Positions 1 to 9,143 of a DNA stretch of 64,000 nucleotides are shown here, piece by piece. Source of the stretch: Chelatococcus sp. YT9. Its GTDB lineage: Bacteria; Pseudomonadota; Alphaproteobacteria; Rhizobiales; Beijerinckiaceae. Position numbers and translations under genes: made by a program. The DNA is taken from contig NZ_JAHBRW010000001.1 of NCBI RefSeq assembly GCF_018398315.1, positions 2,736,501-2,800,500 on the forward strand, written 5' to 3'. Position 1 is the first letter of the stretch. Every line of letters starts with the position of its first letter. Below the pieces are notes generated by a model. It was not told the origin of the DNA and searched no databases. It saw nothing but the letters and a program-made list of their open reading frames with translations.

Positions 1-512
1 GTCTTGTCGTGAACGACCGCGACGTTCTTGCCCTTGAAATTCTGGGCGATGTAAGCGCCAGCCACGGCTCCCTGCTGATCATCACGGCCGCAGGTGCGGA
101 AGATATTCCACATCTTGCGCTCGGTCAGCGTAGGATTCGTGGAGGCCGGCGAGATCGCCAGTATTCCCGCCTCGTTATAGACCTCGGAAGCCGGGATCGA
201 CACGCCGGAATTGAAATGTCCGATGACGAATTTCACGCCCTCGCCAGCGAATTTATTGGCGACCGAAACGCCCTGCTTGGGATCTGCGACATCGTCGCCG
301 ACGGAGAGGACGATCTTCTCGCCGAGAATGCCGCCGGCCTTGTTGATATCCTCGACAGCCTGTTCGGCACCATTCTTGAGCTGGGCACCGAAGGAGGCGC
401 TGCCTCCCGTCATCGGGCCGGCCACGCCCATTTTCACATCGGCCAGCGCCATGCCGCTGAAGGCCAAGCCAAAACCCAGCGCCACGCTTGCCAATAGAAA
501 ATTCTTGTTCAT
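1..512 (-). CDS. livK: Branched-chain amino acid ABC transporter, periplasmic substrate-binding protein (LivK-like), partial
   Basis: This is the N-terminal 170 codons of a periplasmic binding protein; the rest lies beyond the left edge of the window. It starts with a signal peptide (MNKNFLLASVALGFGLAFSG, then MALA before the mature part). The mature protein begins VKMGVAGPMTG, followed by the type I periplasmic-binding fold typical of the LivJ/LivK (Peripla_BP_6) family, including AISPASTNPTLTER. The ATG at 512-510 is preceded by a GAGGAG ribosome-binding site. It is the last gene of the operon livH-livM-livG-livF-DUF6867-livK and would deliver branched-chain amino acids or related amides to the permease. 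The ligand cannot be read from the sequence. Confidence 0.9.
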   Translation of the reverse strand, partial: MNKNFLLASVALGFGLAFSGMALADVKMGVAGPMTGGSASFGAQLKNGAEQAVEDINKAGGILGEKIVLSVGDDVADPKQGVSVANKFAGEGVKFVIGHFNSGVSIPASEVYNEAGILAISPASTNPTLTERKMWNIFRTCGRDDQQGAVAGAYIAQNFKGKNVAVVHDK

Positions 513-536
513 ACGGCAACTCCTCTGGATCTCCCC

Positions 537-555
537 CGAAGCCCGGGGGGCTTCG
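537..555 (-). promoter_or_regulatory. Hairpin just upstream of livK ribosome-binding site
   Basis: CGAAGCCC (537-544) is exactly complementary to GGGCTTCG (548-555) around a 3-base loop. It lies in the 156-bp gap between the DUF6867 gene and livK, ending about 24 bases before the livK start. There is no T-run, so it is not a canonical terminator. Similar stems before a binding-protein gene often mark mRNA processing that lets the binding protein be made in excess; that role is inference here. Confidence 0.35.
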
Positions 556-668
556 CTGACGGGCTTTACGCCCATCCCTGACTATGACTGTCGCGCCTTT
601 TCCGCGCGAAGTCATCCGGATTCCGACACTCCGTTCTTCACCTTTCGGCCAGTATTGCCCCCCGAATC

Positions 669-1043
669 TTAAGCGCTGCTATGGTTGCCGCTGTCCTGGC
701 GGCGCTCCCGCCAGCTAAATGCGCTTGTTCGCTCATAAAGCCAGCGATATTGGGTCGTCATCTGCCTTGTACGCGTATAGCGGTAACCCGCTAAGCCGAT
801 GACGGATATAACGATAGTATCGACGATGTAGTAATGAATGGAAAGCAGCAGTCCATTAAATAAAGCGAAGTGAATAAACCGTACGCCGAGGCCAAGAACC
901 ATCAGGTAGGCTATACATTGCGCGACACTTCCCCACGTCCTCGCGACGGCGCGGCCCGTCATCCACGCAGCCCACCCCCCCATGATGCAGGTCACCAGCA
1001 CGAAGAGCCAAAATGACGGTTCTTCATAGAGAATGCCCTGCAT
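669..1043 (-). CDS. DUF6867 family small membrane protein of the liv operon
   Basis: A 124-residue protein with about three hydrophobic membrane segments (WLFVLVTCIMGGWAAWMTG, then IAYLMVLGLGVRFIHFALF, then YIVDTIVISVIGLAGY). It ends in a charged tail containing RTRQMTTQYRWLYER. I recognise this as DUF6867, which recurs in Hyphomicrobiales beside branched-chain amino acid transporters. Its function is unknown. The start at 1043 (MQGILYEEPS) was chosen because it lies one base past the livF stop and matches the family's N-terminus; an extension to 1094 would overlap livF. Its place between livF and livK suggests a role with the transporter, but nothing in the sequence shows what that is. Confidence 0.8.
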   Translation of the reverse strand: MQGILYEEPSFWLFVLVTCIMGGWAAWMTGRAVARTWGSVAQCIAYLMVLGLGVRFIHFALFNGLLLSIHYYIVDTIVISVIGLAGYRYTRTRQMTTQYRWLYERTSAFSWRERRQDSGNHSSA

Positions 1044-1044
1044 A

Positions 1045-1815
1045 TCAGTGCCTCCCGCCTTCGAGATAGGCCGCGCGCACCTGAGGATCCGCAAGAAGAT
1101 CCTTCCCCGTGCCCGACATGGTGATGGAGCCTGTTACCATCACATAGGCGCGGTGCGCGAGCTTGAGGGCATGGTATGCGTTCTGCTCGACGAGAAAGAT
1201 CGTCATGCCTTCGCGGTTCAACTCGCGGATGACGTCGAAGATCTGCCGCACGACGAGAGGCGCAAGCCCCAACGAAGGCTCATCGAGCAGGAGGAGCTTA
1301 GGCCGGCTCATCAGCGCCCGAGCAATCGCCAGCATCTGTTGCTCGCCGCCCGAAAGCGTGCCACCGCGCTGATGCAGCCGTTCCTTCAGCCGGGGAAAAA
1401 TTCCGCAAACACGTTCGAGGTCCTGCTCGAAATGCGCGAAGGCATTGATCGAAGCACCCATCTGCAGATTTTCGAACACGGTCATGCGCGGGAAGATCCG
1501 CCGACCCTCCGGAGATTGCGCGATGTTCAGCAGGGCGATCTCGTGGGTCGCCATCCGCGTGATGTCGCGACCAGCGTAGGTGATCGTGCCTTCGCGCGCC
1601 CGCGGGTTACCGAAGATCGTCATCATCAGTGTCGATTTACCCGCGCCATTGGCGCCGATGAGGGTAACGATCTCGCCTTCGTTGACATCAATGTCGACGC
1701 CCTTGAGGGCGATGATATTGCCGTAGAATGTCTTGACGCCGCGAATAGTGAGGAGCGCCTTGGCGGCCGGAGCAGGTTGCAAGGTGGCCTGAGCCGTGGT
1801 GCTTGCTTCGCTCAT
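1045..1815 (-). CDS. livF: Branched-chain amino acid ABC transporter ATP-binding protein LivF
   Basis: The second ATPase of the LivHMGF importer, 256 residues, cytoplasmic. Walker A is GANGAGKST, the signature is LSGGEQQ and Walker B is LLLLDEPSLGLAP, with the H-loop in IFLVEQN, where LivF proteins carry Gln in place of His. An N-terminal Ala/Thr/Gln-rich extension of about 20 residues precedes the domain. The start codon overlaps the livG stop by 4 bases, so translation is probably coupled. Length and motifs are typical of the family and all residues needed for ATP hydrolysis appear intact. Confidence 0.95.
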   Translation of the reverse strand: MSEASTTAQATLQPAPAAKALLTIRGVKTFYGNIIALKGVDIDVNEGEIVTLIGANGAGKSTLMMTIFGNPRAREGTITYAGRDITRMATHEIALLNIAQSPEGRRIFPRMTVFENLQMGASINAFAHFEQDLERVCGIFPRLKERLHQRGGTLSGGEQQMLAIARALMSRPKLLLLDEPSLGLAPLVVRQIFDVIRELNREGMTIFLVEQNAYHALKLAHRAYVMVTGSITMSGTGKDLLADPQVRAAYLEGGRH

Positions 1816-2675
1816 CGGCCTACCTGTGCCTCGACTTTTTCCACGTCTTCGTCCTCAACTCCGAGATAGGCGGCGATGACCTTCGGGTCATTGCGGACGG
1901 CCTCGGGCAGGCCATCGGCTATTTTTGTACCGTAATCGAGCACGACCACGTGGTCGGAAATCTGCATGACCACCGACATATCATGTTCAATGAGGAGCAA
2001 CGAGGTCTGGTCCACGCTGCGGATCGACAGGAGAAGCTCGTTCAGCTCCAGGCTTTCCCGCGGATTGAGGCCGGCGGCGGGCTCGTCCAGGCACAACAGG
2101 ACCGGCTCGGTGCACATCGCCCGGGCGATTTCGAGCCGACGCTGGGCACCGTAGGGCAGGTCGCCGGCGGGATCGTCCGCGCGATCGATAAGGCCGACCT
2201 TCTCAAGCCAGTATTTCGCTTTCTCGATCGCCTGGCTTTCCGCGTTTCGGAAGCTGGGCAGACCCACCAGGCCGCCGATGGTGAAGCCTGAGGCGATCAT
2301 CAGCGAATTATGCTGGGCAACGAGCAGGTTCTCGAGGATCGTCATGCCCGAGAAAAGGCGGATATTCTGAAAGGTGCGGGCGACCCTGGCCTTCCAGGAC
2401 ACACTATGGCCCGGGAGGCGTTCGAGAAGATGCTGCGAGCCATCCGAATGGGTGAGGGTGATCATCCCCTCGGTTGGCTTGTAGAAGCCCGTGATGCAGT
2501 TGAACACGGTGGTCTTGCCGGCGCCGTTCGGCCCGATCAAGGCAGTGATCTCGCCACGCCCCACCTTGAAGGAGAGATCGTTGATCGCGACCAGACCGCC
2601 AAAACGCATGGTCAAATGCTCGACGGTCAGAATTGTCTCGCTGCCGCCGGATGTGGAGATGGAAGGCGCCGTCAT
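1812..2675 (-). CDS. livG: Branched-chain amino acid ABC transporter ATP-binding protein LivG
   Basis: A 287-residue ATPase partnering LivF. Walker A is GPNGAGKTT, the Q-loop lies in ARTFQNIRLF, Walker B is LLCLDEPAAGLNP and the H-loop is LLLIEHDMSVV. The signature region reads LPYGAQRR, the usual LivG variant of LSGGQ. The C-terminus is AYLGVEDED followed by a short acidic tail. It overlaps both neighbours by 4 bases (livM upstream, livF downstream), which is typical of a coupled operon. The assignment is secure. Confidence 0.95.
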   Translation of the reverse strand: MTAPSISTSGGSETILTVEHLTMRFGGLVAINDLSFKVGRGEITALIGPNGAGKTTVFNCITGFYKPTEGMITLTHSDGSQHLLERLPGHSVSWKARVARTFQNIRLFSGMTILENLLVAQHNSLMIASGFTIGGLVGLPSFRNAESQAIEKAKYWLEKVGLIDRADDPAGDLPYGAQRRLEIARAMCTEPVLLCLDEPAAGLNPRESLELNELLLSIRSVDQTSLLLIEHDMSVVMQISDHVVVLDYGTKIADGLPEAVRNDPKVIAAYLGVEDEDVEKVEAQVGR

Positions 2676-4105
2676 CCGTGGCCCTCTTTCACCAAAGTGC
2701 CGGAAATCGCCTTGCGAACGCCGAGCACGACCGAGGGATCACGATGGGAGACGAGCCCGCGCGGTCGCCATACCATCATGGCCACCATCGCGGCCCCAAA
2801 CAGGAGCAGGCGGTATTCATTGGGGTCGAACCCCTCCCCGAATACCGCGCGCAGAAAGCCGAGATTACGGAGCATCTCCGGCCCGGCCACCATGACGGTG
2901 GCAGCGATGGCGACGCCGATCTGGCTGCCCATGCCGCCGAGCACGACGATCGACAGGATGATCGCCGACTCCAGAAAGTTGAAGCTTTCCGGTGAAATGA
3001 ACCCCTGCCGCACGGCGAAGAACGCCCCCGCGAAACCGCCGAACATGGCGCCGATCGCAAAGGCGGTGAGTTTGGTGTTGGTGGTGTTGATGCCGAGTGA
3101 GCGGCAGGCGATCTCGTCCTCTCGCAATGCCTCCCACGCCCGCCCTACCGGAAGGCGCCGCAGACGCATGGTGACGATGTTGGTGATCAAGGCAAGGACG
3201 AGGATGAGATAGTAAAGGAAGACCATGCGGTGCATGGTGCTGAACTCAAGCCCGAAGGTGGCTGCGAAGCCATTGTCATCGGCTGTGAAGGGGATGCCAA
3301 AAAACGAGACGCGCGGGATCGAGGCGATGCCGGCGCCGCCATTCGTCAGGTCCACCCAGTTGATCAGCACGAGACGGATGATCTCGCCAAAAGCCAGCGT
3401 CACGATGGCGAGATAGTCGCCGCGAAGCCGCAGTACCGGGAACCCGAGCAGGATGCCCCAAAAGGCTGCCAGAATGCCGGCGACCGGGAGGCAGATCCAG
3501 AACGACAGGCCGAAAGTGGTTGCCAGGAGCGCGTAGGAATAGGCACCAACCGCATAGAACGCGACATAGCCGAGATCGAGAAGTCCCGCGAGGCCAACCA
3601 CGATATTGAGGCCCCAGCCCAGCATCACATAAGTCAAAACCAGGATGCCAAGGTCGATCCAATAGCGGGATTCATTGAGCCCTCCCGTAACGAGATAGGC
3701 GATCAGCGGATAACCGATGGAAATGCCGAGCAGCGCCGGCGCGGCGTAGAAGAAGATCTTCTGGCCGAGCGTCGATGGTGCTTCAACGCGCGTGACCAGG
3801 ATTTCGCGACGCTTCGCCGAGCGCCTGCGCGCGATGTGAATGCCACCGAGATTGAGGGCCAGCCTCACCACGAAGACGATGAGACAGAGAGCGCCGACAA
3901 CACGCCAACGTGGAAGCAGCATGAGCTCGTTGATCATGCTGTTTTCGGTGCGGAACGCGATGATCGGGATCGACAGGCCGAGCATCACCAGCGCGGCAAG
4001 AGCCGCATTCTTGACTGCGGGAAGTAATTCACTGCCGCCGGGGCCTCGCTCGGCTGTTGAGTTGTGGGGAGATCCCGTTGTGTGCGCAGCGGAGGGGACG
4101 TTCAT
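2672..4105 (-). CDS. livM: Branched-chain amino acid ABC transporter permease LivM
   Basis: An inner-membrane permease of 477 residues with roughly ten membrane segments. The LivM core runs from about residue 140 to 440 (GLAGLLDLGYVAFYAVGAY, then GIPRV-like loops, then VVLGGMGSQIGVAI, the EAA-like cytoplasmic loop). The first 110 or so residues add an extra N-terminal hydrophobic region, as in the long LivM proteins of many proteobacteria. It follows livH after 21 bases and overlaps livG by 4. With LivH it forms the translocation channel. Confidence 0.93.
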   Translation of the reverse strand: MNVPSAAHTTGSPHNSTAERGPGGSELLPAVKNAALAALVMLGLSIPIIAFRTENSMINELMLLPRWRVVGALCLIVFVVRLALNLGGIHIARRRSAKRREILVTRVEAPSTLGQKIFFYAAPALLGISIGYPLIAYLVTGGLNESRYWIDLGILVLTYVMLGWGLNIVVGLAGLLDLGYVAFYAVGAYSYALLATTFGLSFWICLPVAGILAAFWGILLGFPVLRLRGDYLAIVTLAFGEIIRLVLINWVDLTNGGAGIASIPRVSFFGIPFTADDNGFAATFGLEFSTMHRMVFLYYLILVLALITNIVTMRLRRLPVGRAWEALREDEIACRSLGINTTNTKLTAFAIGAMFGGFAGAFFAVRQGFISPESFNFLESAIILSIVVLGGMGSQIGVAIAATVMVAGPEMLRNLGFLRAVFGEGFDPNEYRLLLFGAAMVAMMVWRPRGLVSHRDPSVVLGVRKAISGTLVKEGHG

Positions 4106-4126
4106 GCGTTAGTCTCCTCGCGCATC

Positions 4127-5044
<918 letters not shown>

Positions 5045-6060
5045 ATCGCGCCTTTGCCCCCCGTGGCGTCGGGATGCTTATGTCTATCAGGCGGCAATCA
5101 TGCCGGAACTTATCTCAATACTTACATGACGCCGGGCGAAGACGTTCCCATCACGCTGCAGTGATCGCATTCTGTGTCCTCTGGTATCAATGACAATCGC
5201 TTACGTTGATCGCCTTGTCAAAACTATGCCGCGAAACCGTCGGCGCGGAAACTACGACGATGGTTGAACGCCTCCAGTGCGGCAGCTGCAATCTGCGCCG
5301 CTTTGAAGGTCTTGCAGGCGAGATCGCCGTCTCCAGGGGATTTGATAGATGGCGAAGGTGGCGCTTACGTCGGATCTCGACGCATTTCGTGATGCAGGCG
5401 ACGCCCTTGGTAATCCACCGGAAATACACAGGTTTAGTTGTGACTGATAGATCGGTGATGATGGATCGCCTCCCTGGTTGACGGCTCGAGGCGAATGCGC
5501 GACGCGTTTGACGTGCTTCGGCAAGAATTTGAGATATCAGTGGAAATGGAACCGCCGCGGCAAGTGATCCTGTGCCGTAATTGCCATGAACAAAGTGGTG
5601 GCCGCTATTTCGGTCAGGAGCGCTGTCATGATATCCACAGCCGAACTGATCGATGGGCGATACGCTCATCACTGGTGTTTTGCTGAGGCGCGGCAGCGGC
5701 ACTGACCGCCTTGGCCCAGGCGGGTCTCTCCTGCCTGGCCGCCGGCAGGTCGCGGCTATGGGTCCGTCCCTGCATCGGTCATGACGCTCGTCCTGGAATG
5801 TGCCCCAGGAGCCTGGTCCCGAGGCCATCGACAGGAGATCTCGATGCGATAACGCGTACATTCAAGCGACAGGTGTCGCGCTCGGCTCAACCGCGATCCA
5901 CGAGATGAGCTCGCGAAATCACACGACGGTCGCTGCTTTGTCCCATGCAGGGGTGCGACGCCGTTAGCTATTGATTTTATTTATGTATTTCGAGCGTCGG
6001 TCCCGCTTCCCTGTCGGGAGTCTTTTGGCCGACTGCCATTGCAAACGCAGGTTGATTGTT
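5045..6060. other. Gene-free interval of about 1 kb
   Basis: About 1016 bases between livH (minus) and the GntR gene (plus). Several open frames cross it on both strands, but their translations are rich in Arg, Ser, Cys and His, have no recognisable domain and no convincing ribosome-binding site. The interval must hold the promoters of the liv operon and of the GntR gene. The last 90 bases (from about 5966) are visibly AT-richer. I see no RNA gene, repeat or recognisable pseudogene. Confidence 0.5.
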
Positions 6061-6774
6061 ATGTCCATAGTTCCGACGAATCCCGGCCCGGATGATAAAT
6101 CCAATACACCGGCTGCGGAAACAGGCACCTCTGTCTCAGACGAGACCTTGGCTGAACGCGCCTATCGCCTCATTGAAGATCAGATCATCAGCTTAGCTCT
6201 TCCGCCAGGCATGCGCCTGACTGAGCAGGAGCTCGCATCGCGTCTCGAAATTGGCCGCACCCCAGTTCGAGAGGCGCTGCAGCGTCTCGTCAATGATGGC
6301 CTGGTCGTTGTTTTCCCCCGCAAGGGGATCGCGGTTTCCGTCGTTAATCCGCTCGATGTCCTGATGGCTTTGGAGGTCCGGACGGTGCTTGAGCGCCTTT
6401 TGGCCGGTGGAGCCGCCCGACGCGTCGGTCCGCAGGCGCGGTCGGAACTCGTCGCGCTCGCGGAGCAATTGCGAGCCGCTGCCGAGGCAGGCGATCACGA
6501 CAGGTTCGTGGAGCTCGATCGATCAGTCTACCGGCGCCTTGGTGAAATTGCTTCCAACCCCTTTCTGGTCAGGGCGCTTGCGCCGCTGGAAGCCATGGCG
6601 CGGCGCGCGCGCTATTACTTTCTGCGGAACGATGATCTGACGGAGCCGGCGCGCTTGCATCGGACCATGATCGAGCACGTTGTGGCCGGCGACAGCGCAG
6701 CCGCCGAGGGGGCATCCGAAGCCCTGATGGATTATCTGCGTGGCGGCATCAAGCGCACGGTCGTCGGCATGTAA
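6061..6774 (+). CDS. GntR family transcriptional regulator with FCD ligand-binding domain
   Basis: A 237-residue regulator. The N-terminal winged helix (about residues 22-90) contains LPPGMRLTEQELASRLEIGR and TPVREALQRL, the GntR consensus. The helical C-terminal FCD domain covers about 100-235. FCD-type GntR proteins bind small carboxylates or sugar acids and act as metabolite-responsive repressors. The ATG at 6061 was preferred over an upstream in-frame start at 5971 because it begins just before the conserved domain. It sits 308 bp upstream of coxG in the same direction and may regulate either the cox genes or the divergent liv operon; this is inference from position only. Confidence 0.9.
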   Translation: MSIVPTNPGPDDKSNTPAAETGTSVSDETLAERAYRLIEDQIISLALPPGMRLTEQELASRLEIGRTPVREALQRLVNDGLVVVFPRKGIAVSVVNPLDVLMALEVRTVLERLLAGGAARRVGPQARSELVALAEQLRAAAEAGDHDRFVELDRSVYRRLGEIASNPFLVRALAPLEAMARRARYYFLRNDDLTEPARLHRTMIEHVVAGDSAAAEGASEALMDYLRGGIKRTVVGM

Positions 6775-7082
6775 GTGTCAGAAGGACCGCGCCGGCTGCT
6801 TTCCCCAGCGATCGCCAGAAGCGGAGGCGGTTGCCGAAGGGCGGTTTTCTCCGTTCTGTTACCTGCTCTAGGAAAGGTGCCATTTCGCCATGTGTCTTCA
6901 CGAGGAACCTTCGTGGAGAGACTGGGAGCATCGCGTCGGGTGGTGATGCCAGGAAAGGGCTGGGCATCGCGAACTCTTGGTCCCAGAATGCTGATGTGAG
7001 AACCTCCTCAGATAGGGGGGGCTGGCCAAGTGTTCCCGGGCGCGGTATTCCGGCCCAACCCAATGATGGAGGAAGCTGCGCC
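6775..7082. other. Intergenic region upstream of coxG
   Basis: About 308 bases between the GntR gene and coxG. The coxG frame extends back to 6831, but that part has no similarity to the CoxG family and no ribosome-binding site, so I treat it as non-coding. It probably carries the coxG promoter. No repeat or hairpin of note was seen. Confidence 0.45.
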
Positions 7083-7553
7083 GTGGCAATGACGATGACG
7101 GGCGAGTTCATTCTCGCAGCTGAACCGCAGGCCGTGTGGGAGAAGCTCAATGATCCCGAAGTGCTGAAGGCCTGCATCGCCGGCTGCGAAGAACTGGAGA
7201 GGACTGATGAGGGGGGCTTTCGCGCCGTCGTGAAGGTGAAGCTCGGTCCCGTCAAGGCAACCTTCAAGGGAAAGGTCACGCTGACCGATCTCAACCCGCC
7301 GCATGGCTATACCATCGTCGGTGAAGGCGAAGGGGGCGTCGCGGGTTTCGCAAAGGGCACAGCAAAGGTTGGGCTTGAGCCCGTGCCGGAAGGCACCAAG
7401 CTCTCCTATGACGTCGAGGCTACCGTCGGTGGAAAGATCGCCCAGCTTGGCGGGCGATTGATCAACGGCGTCGCCAGGAAATACGCGGATGATTTCTTCG
7501 CCAGTTTCGCGGCGATCGTTTCGCCAGAGCAGGCTGAGACCACGACTGGTTGA
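7083..7553 (+). CDS. coxG: CoxG family protein (carbon monoxide dehydrogenase subunit G, SRPBCC fold)
   Basis: A 156-residue protein of the CoxG/SRPBCC family, beginning MAMTMTGEFILAAEPQAVW and continuing NDPEVLKACIAGCEEL, the family signature. GTG at 7083 is taken as the start because GGAGGAA lies at 7068-7074, 8 bases upstream; ATG at 7089 is the alternative. CoxG proteins accompany aerobic CO dehydrogenase and related molybdenum hydroxylases and are thought to help attach the enzyme to the membrane or handle its hydrophobic partner. The C-terminal membrane anchor of longer CoxG proteins is missing here. Two polysaccharide genes separate it from the coxSLM operon. Confidence 0.88.
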   Translation: MAMTMTGEFILAAEPQAVWEKLNDPEVLKACIAGCEELERTDEGGFRAVVKVKLGPVKATFKGKVTLTDLNPPHGYTIVGEGEGGVAGFAKGTAKVGLEPVPEGTKLSYDVEATVGGKIAQLGGRLINGVARKYADDFFASFAAIVSPEQAETTTG

Positions 7554-7644
7554 CGCGGTCCGCCGATTGCGGTTCGGCTGGAATCGTGGGCATGGACCTG
7601 GATGGAGGATGGAATTCCGTCCAAGTACATGAATTTCGAAAGTG

Positions 7645-8925
7645 TCAGCGAGACGGGCCGGCACCACGAAGGGTCGGTGAGAGCGTGAGGAAGGCTGGCA
7701 GCCAGAAGAACAGGAAATGTGCGTTCACGAAGGTGAACGCATCCGACAGATCGGTGACCATATAAACGAGTGAGAAGACGAGCAGGAAAAGACTGAGGCG
7801 TGCAAGGCGCCCGGCCGCCGACGATGTCTGGCCGTTCTCGCGGGTCGCTCCGATATCCGTCAACGTAGCGGCGACGGAATTGATGATGATCGCGAAGAAC
7901 GCGAGCGCCGCCGGAATGCCGAAATAGAAGGCCGGCCCGAGGTAGCCGCTATGGGGATGACGACCGAAGGGATTCTCAATCTCGGCTGTCGGGCCCGCGC
8001 CGAGCCACGGATGCGCCGCGATGGATTGAGCCGCGAGGCTCCAAATATCCATGCGATAGGATTTCCGGCAAATGTCGCCACCCTGGCTGCAGGCGAGATC
8101 TTGCAGCGCTGCTTCGTTGAGGACGAGGAGGGCAGGGGCTGCCACCGCCGTGAAAATTGCAACTGCAGCGATGAGCCGGCCCCTGCGGCCCGCCGGCAGA
8201 TGCAGGGCGATGGCAAGGACGATGGCCGCCAGGAACGCTGCGACGATGGGGCCTCGGCTGAAGGTGAGGACGAAGCCGACGGCGCTGATCACCGCTGCCG
8301 CGAGCAGGGCGAGCCGCAGTCGTCCACGCTCGGCCAGTGCTGCCGTGAGAGCCGTTGCGACGCCGAAGATGAGGGCGCCAGCGCTGAAGATCGCGCCATT
8401 CGCACGGCCATAAAGATGGAGGCGCACGAAAGTCGGCCATCCGATCACGACTTGGCCCAGAATGGCGATGACAGTCGCTGCCGCCAGCACAAAGGCGGAA
8501 ACGAGGAGCAGCTGCCGGGGAAAGTCCGGGTCTCGGCGCAGGGCTGTCAGGACCACCACCCCGAATGTAAGAATGGCAAGCGCGTTTCCGGCAGCCTGCC
8601 AAGCCTTGCCTGATCCGCCGGTGCCGCGGAACAGCACGCCCACCACCTCCCAGGCGACGATGGCGAGGATGAGGAGCGCCGCGAACCTCGGCCGAGGATC
8701 GGTGAGCAACATCCGCTGCATGCTACCGTCGGTGGCGAGAATCACGATCCCTGCCGCGATCAGACCAATGAAGACCGCAAGCCAGAAAAGATGAAGCGGT
8801 ACGAGTGTAATGGCAACAACGGTCGCATAGACAAGGACCGATGCGAAGCGATCGCGACTGAGGACATCGCTCCGGGTGAGCCACTGAGCCTTGGTGAGCC
8901 ATTCGGCGGCCGATGGTGCGGGCAT
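7645..8925 (-). CDS. O-antigen ligase/polymerase family membrane protein
   Basis: A 426-residue inner-membrane protein with about ten to twelve hydrophobic segments. A large periplasmic loop in the C-terminal half contains RMDIWSLAAQSIAAHPWLGA and GRHPHSGYL. That combination (an Arg-rich start, HPWLGxGP, then an H-x-x-Y/H-S loop) is the Wzy_C/O-antigen ligase family, which joins lipid-linked glycans to lipid A core or polymerises repeat units. ATG at 8925 was chosen over an earlier in-frame start at 8979 since GAGGAG lies just before it. It is divergent from a GT61 glycosyltransferase 218 bp away, suggesting shared surface-polysaccharide work. The specific glycan is unknown. Confidence 0.82.
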   Translation of the reverse strand: MPAPSAAEWLTKAQWLTRSDVLSRDRFASVLVYATVVAITLVPLHLFWLAVFIGLIAAGIVILATDGSMQRMLLTDPRPRFAALLILAIVAWEVVGVLFRGTGGSGKAWQAAGNALAILTFGVVVLTALRRDPDFPRQLLLVSAFVLAAATVIAILGQVVIGWPTFVRLHLYGRANGAIFSAGALIFGVATALTAALAERGRLRLALLAAAVISAVGFVLTFSRGPIVAAFLAAIVLAIALHLPAGRRGRLIAAVAIFTAVAAPALLVLNEAALQDLACSQGGDICRKSYRMDIWSLAAQSIAAHPWLGAGPTAEIENPFGRHPHSGYLGPAFYFGIPAALAFFAIIINSVAATLTDIGATRENGQTSSAAGRLARLSLFLLVFSLVYMVTDLSDAFTFVNAHFLFFWLPAFLTLSPTLRGAGPSR

Positions 8926-9143
8926 GGACTCCTCGGATTCGTGACCTGGACGACGGGACTGTGGCCAACCGTCGCTCAACCGCAGGCAGCTATGGCAATG
9001 CCGAGGGCTGCGGTCAACGTGGCATCAAGCGGGTAGGACCCTGATGCGCATGTCTTGCTGGTTGTCTCGCGCTTTCCTATAAGGACGCCCGCGCGCCGGC
9101 AGCGGCGAGGCTGCACGACGAACAAAGATCAGGAGCCTGCTCG

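Noticed and set aside
5187..5861. Open frame of 224 codons on the minus strand in the liv-GntR gap
   Set aside because: The translation is Arg/Ser/His-rich with no domain, no signal and no ribosome-binding site; it looks like a chance frame in GC-rich DNA.
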